From an uncultured bacterium (lineage in GTDB: Bacteria; Planctomycetota; Phycisphaerae; Sedimentisphaerales; Anaerobacaceae): a DNA stretch of 6,932 bases. A program made the position numbers and the translations under genes. The stretch is taken from positions 1 through 6,932 of the forward strand of contig CAJVYK010000103.1 of NCBI GenBank assembly GCA_913009865.1, in the 5' to 3' direction. The stretch's first letter is position 1. Every line of letters begins with the position of its first letter. Below the pieces are notes generated by a model. The model ran no database searches, was not told where the DNA came from, and was given only the letters and a program-made list of their open reading frames with translations. Positions 6,055-6,932 of this stretch are shown in pieces.

Positions 6055-6072
6055 GTGAACGGTTACCTAAAA

Positions 6073-6303
6073 TCAAAATACCAACCCAAGAAACAGGCAC
6101 AGTGCGCTTATCACGGCGGCGACGAACGTTATCCGCGACCACTTCTCGTATCGTGCATACCCGGGATGATGGTCCTCGAACTCGTAATGGTACTCCTCAA
6201 GATCGGATTCGGCGCCGGGGCGCATACGAACCTTCACCCAGATATGCGCACCGATCGATATCAAAAACATTGGGCCGGCAATCAAATATATTATCAATAT
6301 CAT
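6073..6303 (-). CDS. Small two-helix membrane protein, function unknown
   Basis: I do not recognise this 76-residue protein. It has two hydrophobic segments likely to span the membrane, residues 1-22 (MILIIYLIAGPMFLISIGAH and on) and about 56-76 (ITFVAAVISALCLFLGLVF). A charged middle (about 25-54) is rich in Glu, Asp, His, Arg and Tyr (DLEEYHYEFEDHH). The start at 6303 is preferred to an in-frame ATG at 6330 (85 residues) because AGGGAA (6311-6316) lies 7 nt upstream of it and nothing similar precedes the longer start. The IS66 element ends 6 bp beyond the TGA stop, so the native terminator and any downstream partner have been separated from it. It is the only gene here not belonging to a mobile element. 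The layout suggests a genuine chromosomal gene, but being short it could be a chance frame. Confidence 0.65.
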   Translation of the reverse strand: MILIIYLIAGPMFLISIGAHIWVKVRMRPGAESDLEEYHYEFEDHHPGYARYEKWSRITFVAAVISALCLFLGLVF

Positions 6304-6348
6304 AGGCGCATTCCCTAAGAGCCGCGGCATTGCGGATCAATCAATATA

Positions 6349-6368
6349 CATCGGCATCCGGGCCGATG
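6349..6368 (-). promoter_or_regulatory. Palindrome upstream of the small membrane protein
   Basis: CATCGGC (6349-6355) and GCCGATG (6362-6368) form a perfect 7-bp stem with a 6-nt loop. It is 45 bp before the start codon and just downstream of a candidate -10 box. It could be a repressor site overlapping the transcription start or a stem at the 5' end of the mRNA. Confidence 0.35.
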
Positions 6369-6374
6369 CGTAAT

Positions 6375-6383
6375 ACTATATCA
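6375..6383 (-). promoter_or_regulatory. Candidate extended -10 promoter
   Basis: Read on the minus strand, TGATATAGT fits an extended -10 element (TG, one base, then TATAGT, one mismatch to TATAAT). No convincing -35 is seen at 16-18 bp. Transcription would start near 6368 and run into the small membrane protein gene. Confidence 0.3.
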
Positions 6384-6662
6384 CATCTATCTGGAAATCC
6401 CATCGTTTATTAGTCTTTAGACCGTCGGGGCGGGGATTGGGTTCGTTTCGCGAAAATAGTGAATGGTGGGCAGTGAATAGGTGGGCTGGGGGGATGCGGA
6501 TTTTGAGATTTCTGGCTTGAAACGTGATGCGGCGGTTGCGTAGGCACGGTTTGTTACTCCCCCTGTTTTTAGTGTAGCGTCATCCTTAATATGCGAGGCA
6601 TTATACCAGAAAACAGGTCAAAAGTCAAAGATCAAAACGTAAAACTGTGGAATCGTGAAAAG

Positions 6663-6701
6663 TGAATATCGAATGTCGAGCAATTGAATATCGAATGTCG
6701 A
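6663..6701. repeat. Two 17-bp direct repeats, 22-bp period
   Basis: TGAATATCGAATGTCGA occurs at 6663-6679 and again, identically, at 6685-6701, separated by GCAAT. This ATATCGAATGTCGA motif resembles one I recall as abundant between genes in some environmental genomes, including planctomycetes; the family link is from memory. Confidence 0.75.
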
Positions 6702-6709
6702 AGGGTGGA

Positions 6710-6734
6710 GGCAGGCCTGCCCCGGCGCGCCGGG
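6710..6734. repeat. Two abutting perfect palindromes
   Basis: GGCAGGCCTGCC (6710-6721) and CCCGGCGCGCCGGG (6721-6734) are both perfect palindromes and share one base. They directly follow the 17-bp direct repeats, so the two probably form one compound intergenic repeat. Confidence 0.65.
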
Positions 6735-6932
6735 ATAAACTCGTGCGTTCTATCTGATGTGGAGGATTTGGATTGACGATTTTCGATTTACTTACTATTT
6801 TGGGGTAATGCCGTTCGGCGCTCTCGACAAGCTCGATACAGGCAGGCTCAGGACGGCGAAAAGCCGTGGGCGGGTTAAATGATTGGGAAGTGAAAATTGC
6901 GGATTTGTTCCATCTACGGCGAAGCCTTCGAC

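Larger units (their letters stand above)
4510..6066 (-). mobile_element. IS66-family insertion sequence, single-gene (ISBst12-like) type
   Basis: The element is 1,557 bp long and bounded by GTAACCGTTCA at 4510-4520 and its reverse complement TGAACGGTTAC at 6056-6066; the repeat diverges after these 11 bp. GTAA ends are typical of IS66. It carries only the large transposase gene and lacks the accessory tnpA/tnpB of classical IS66, which fits the ISBst12 subgroup. IS66 elements usually make 8-bp target duplications. Here the flanks (aaaacaac left, ctaaaatc right) do not match, so one side has been rearranged since insertion or the two ends come from different copies. Confidence 0.8.
6384..6932. 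other. Non-coding, repeat-rich chromosomal intergenic region
   Basis: I find no convincing gene on either strand. The stretch holds TTTCGCGAAA (6446-6455), an 8-bp inverted repeat CCTGTTTT/AAAACAGG (6562-6569 and 6610-6617), purine-rich tracts built on TCAAAAGTCAAAGATCAAAA (from 6618), a 17-bp tandem repeat, two adjacent perfect palindromes and a small hairpin ACGGC-GAAAA-GCCGT (6853-6867). The final bases (GCGAAGCCTTCGAC, 6919-6932) look like the start of another dispersed TTCGAC-type repeat cut by the window edge. It has the look of accumulated intergenic repeats rather than a decayed gene. Confidence 0.55.

Noticed and set aside
97..6066. Composite transposon carrying a cargo gene
   Set aside because: Every coding sequence between the two ends is a transposase or a fragment of one; no passenger gene is visible.
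6304..6330. Longer start (85 residues) for the small membrane protein
   Set aside because: No Shine-Dalgarno sequence precedes 6330; the ATG at 6303 has AGGGAA in place and begins directly with the hydrophobic segment.
6663..6701. CRISPR-like repeat
   Set aside because: Only two copies with a 5-bp gap; there are no spacers and no cas genes.
1..6932. tRNA, rRNA or riboswitch
   Set aside because: I saw no cloverleaf, rRNA signature or riboswitch core by eye in the non-coding stretches; a covariance-model search would be needed to be certain.

Overview
The window is a pile-up of four insertion sequences (about 97-6066) next to a short stretch of ordinary chromosome (about 6067-6932). I see no defence, metabolic or CRISPR system. 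The organism cannot be fixed from this sequence. The mix of IS families (ISKra4, IS1634, single-gene IS66) and the repeat-rich, moderately G+C-rich intergenic DNA at the right would suit an environmental planctomycete-like or other anaerobic bacterium, but that is a guess.

Layout, left to right. Positions 1-283 have no gene: a small inverted repeat, an orphan IS66-type terminus at 97-111 and a stem-loop at 154-199 resembling dispersed GTCATTGCG/GCAATCTC repeats. Next comes the 5' part of an ISKra4-family element (284-899, + strand), whose transposase stops after its zinc-binding N-terminal region. An IS1634-family element follows (about 902-2759, + strand) with a full-length DDE transposase. 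Converging on it is an element of a family I cannot name (about 2738-4482, - strand, 507-residue transposase). A single-gene IS66 element of the ISBst12 type (4510-6066, - strand) comes last, with clear GTAACC ends. Its right end lies 6 bp past the stop codon of a 76-residue two-helix membrane protein (6303-6073, - strand), the only non-mobile gene seen. The remainder to 6932 is non-coding and rich in repeats and palindromes.

How it fits together. The elements appear to have landed in or beside each other. The ISKra4 gene has lost its catalytic half and no remainder is in the window. The IS1634 3' end overlaps a 14-bp inverted repeat that also bounds the 507-residue element. The 15-bp IS66-type end at 97 is repeated inverted at 6066, so the whole cluster is framed by matching termini. 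Three elements have inverted repeats placed where they could control transposase expression: over the ribosome-binding site (ISKra4), around the start codon (507-residue element) and around the stop codon (IS66).
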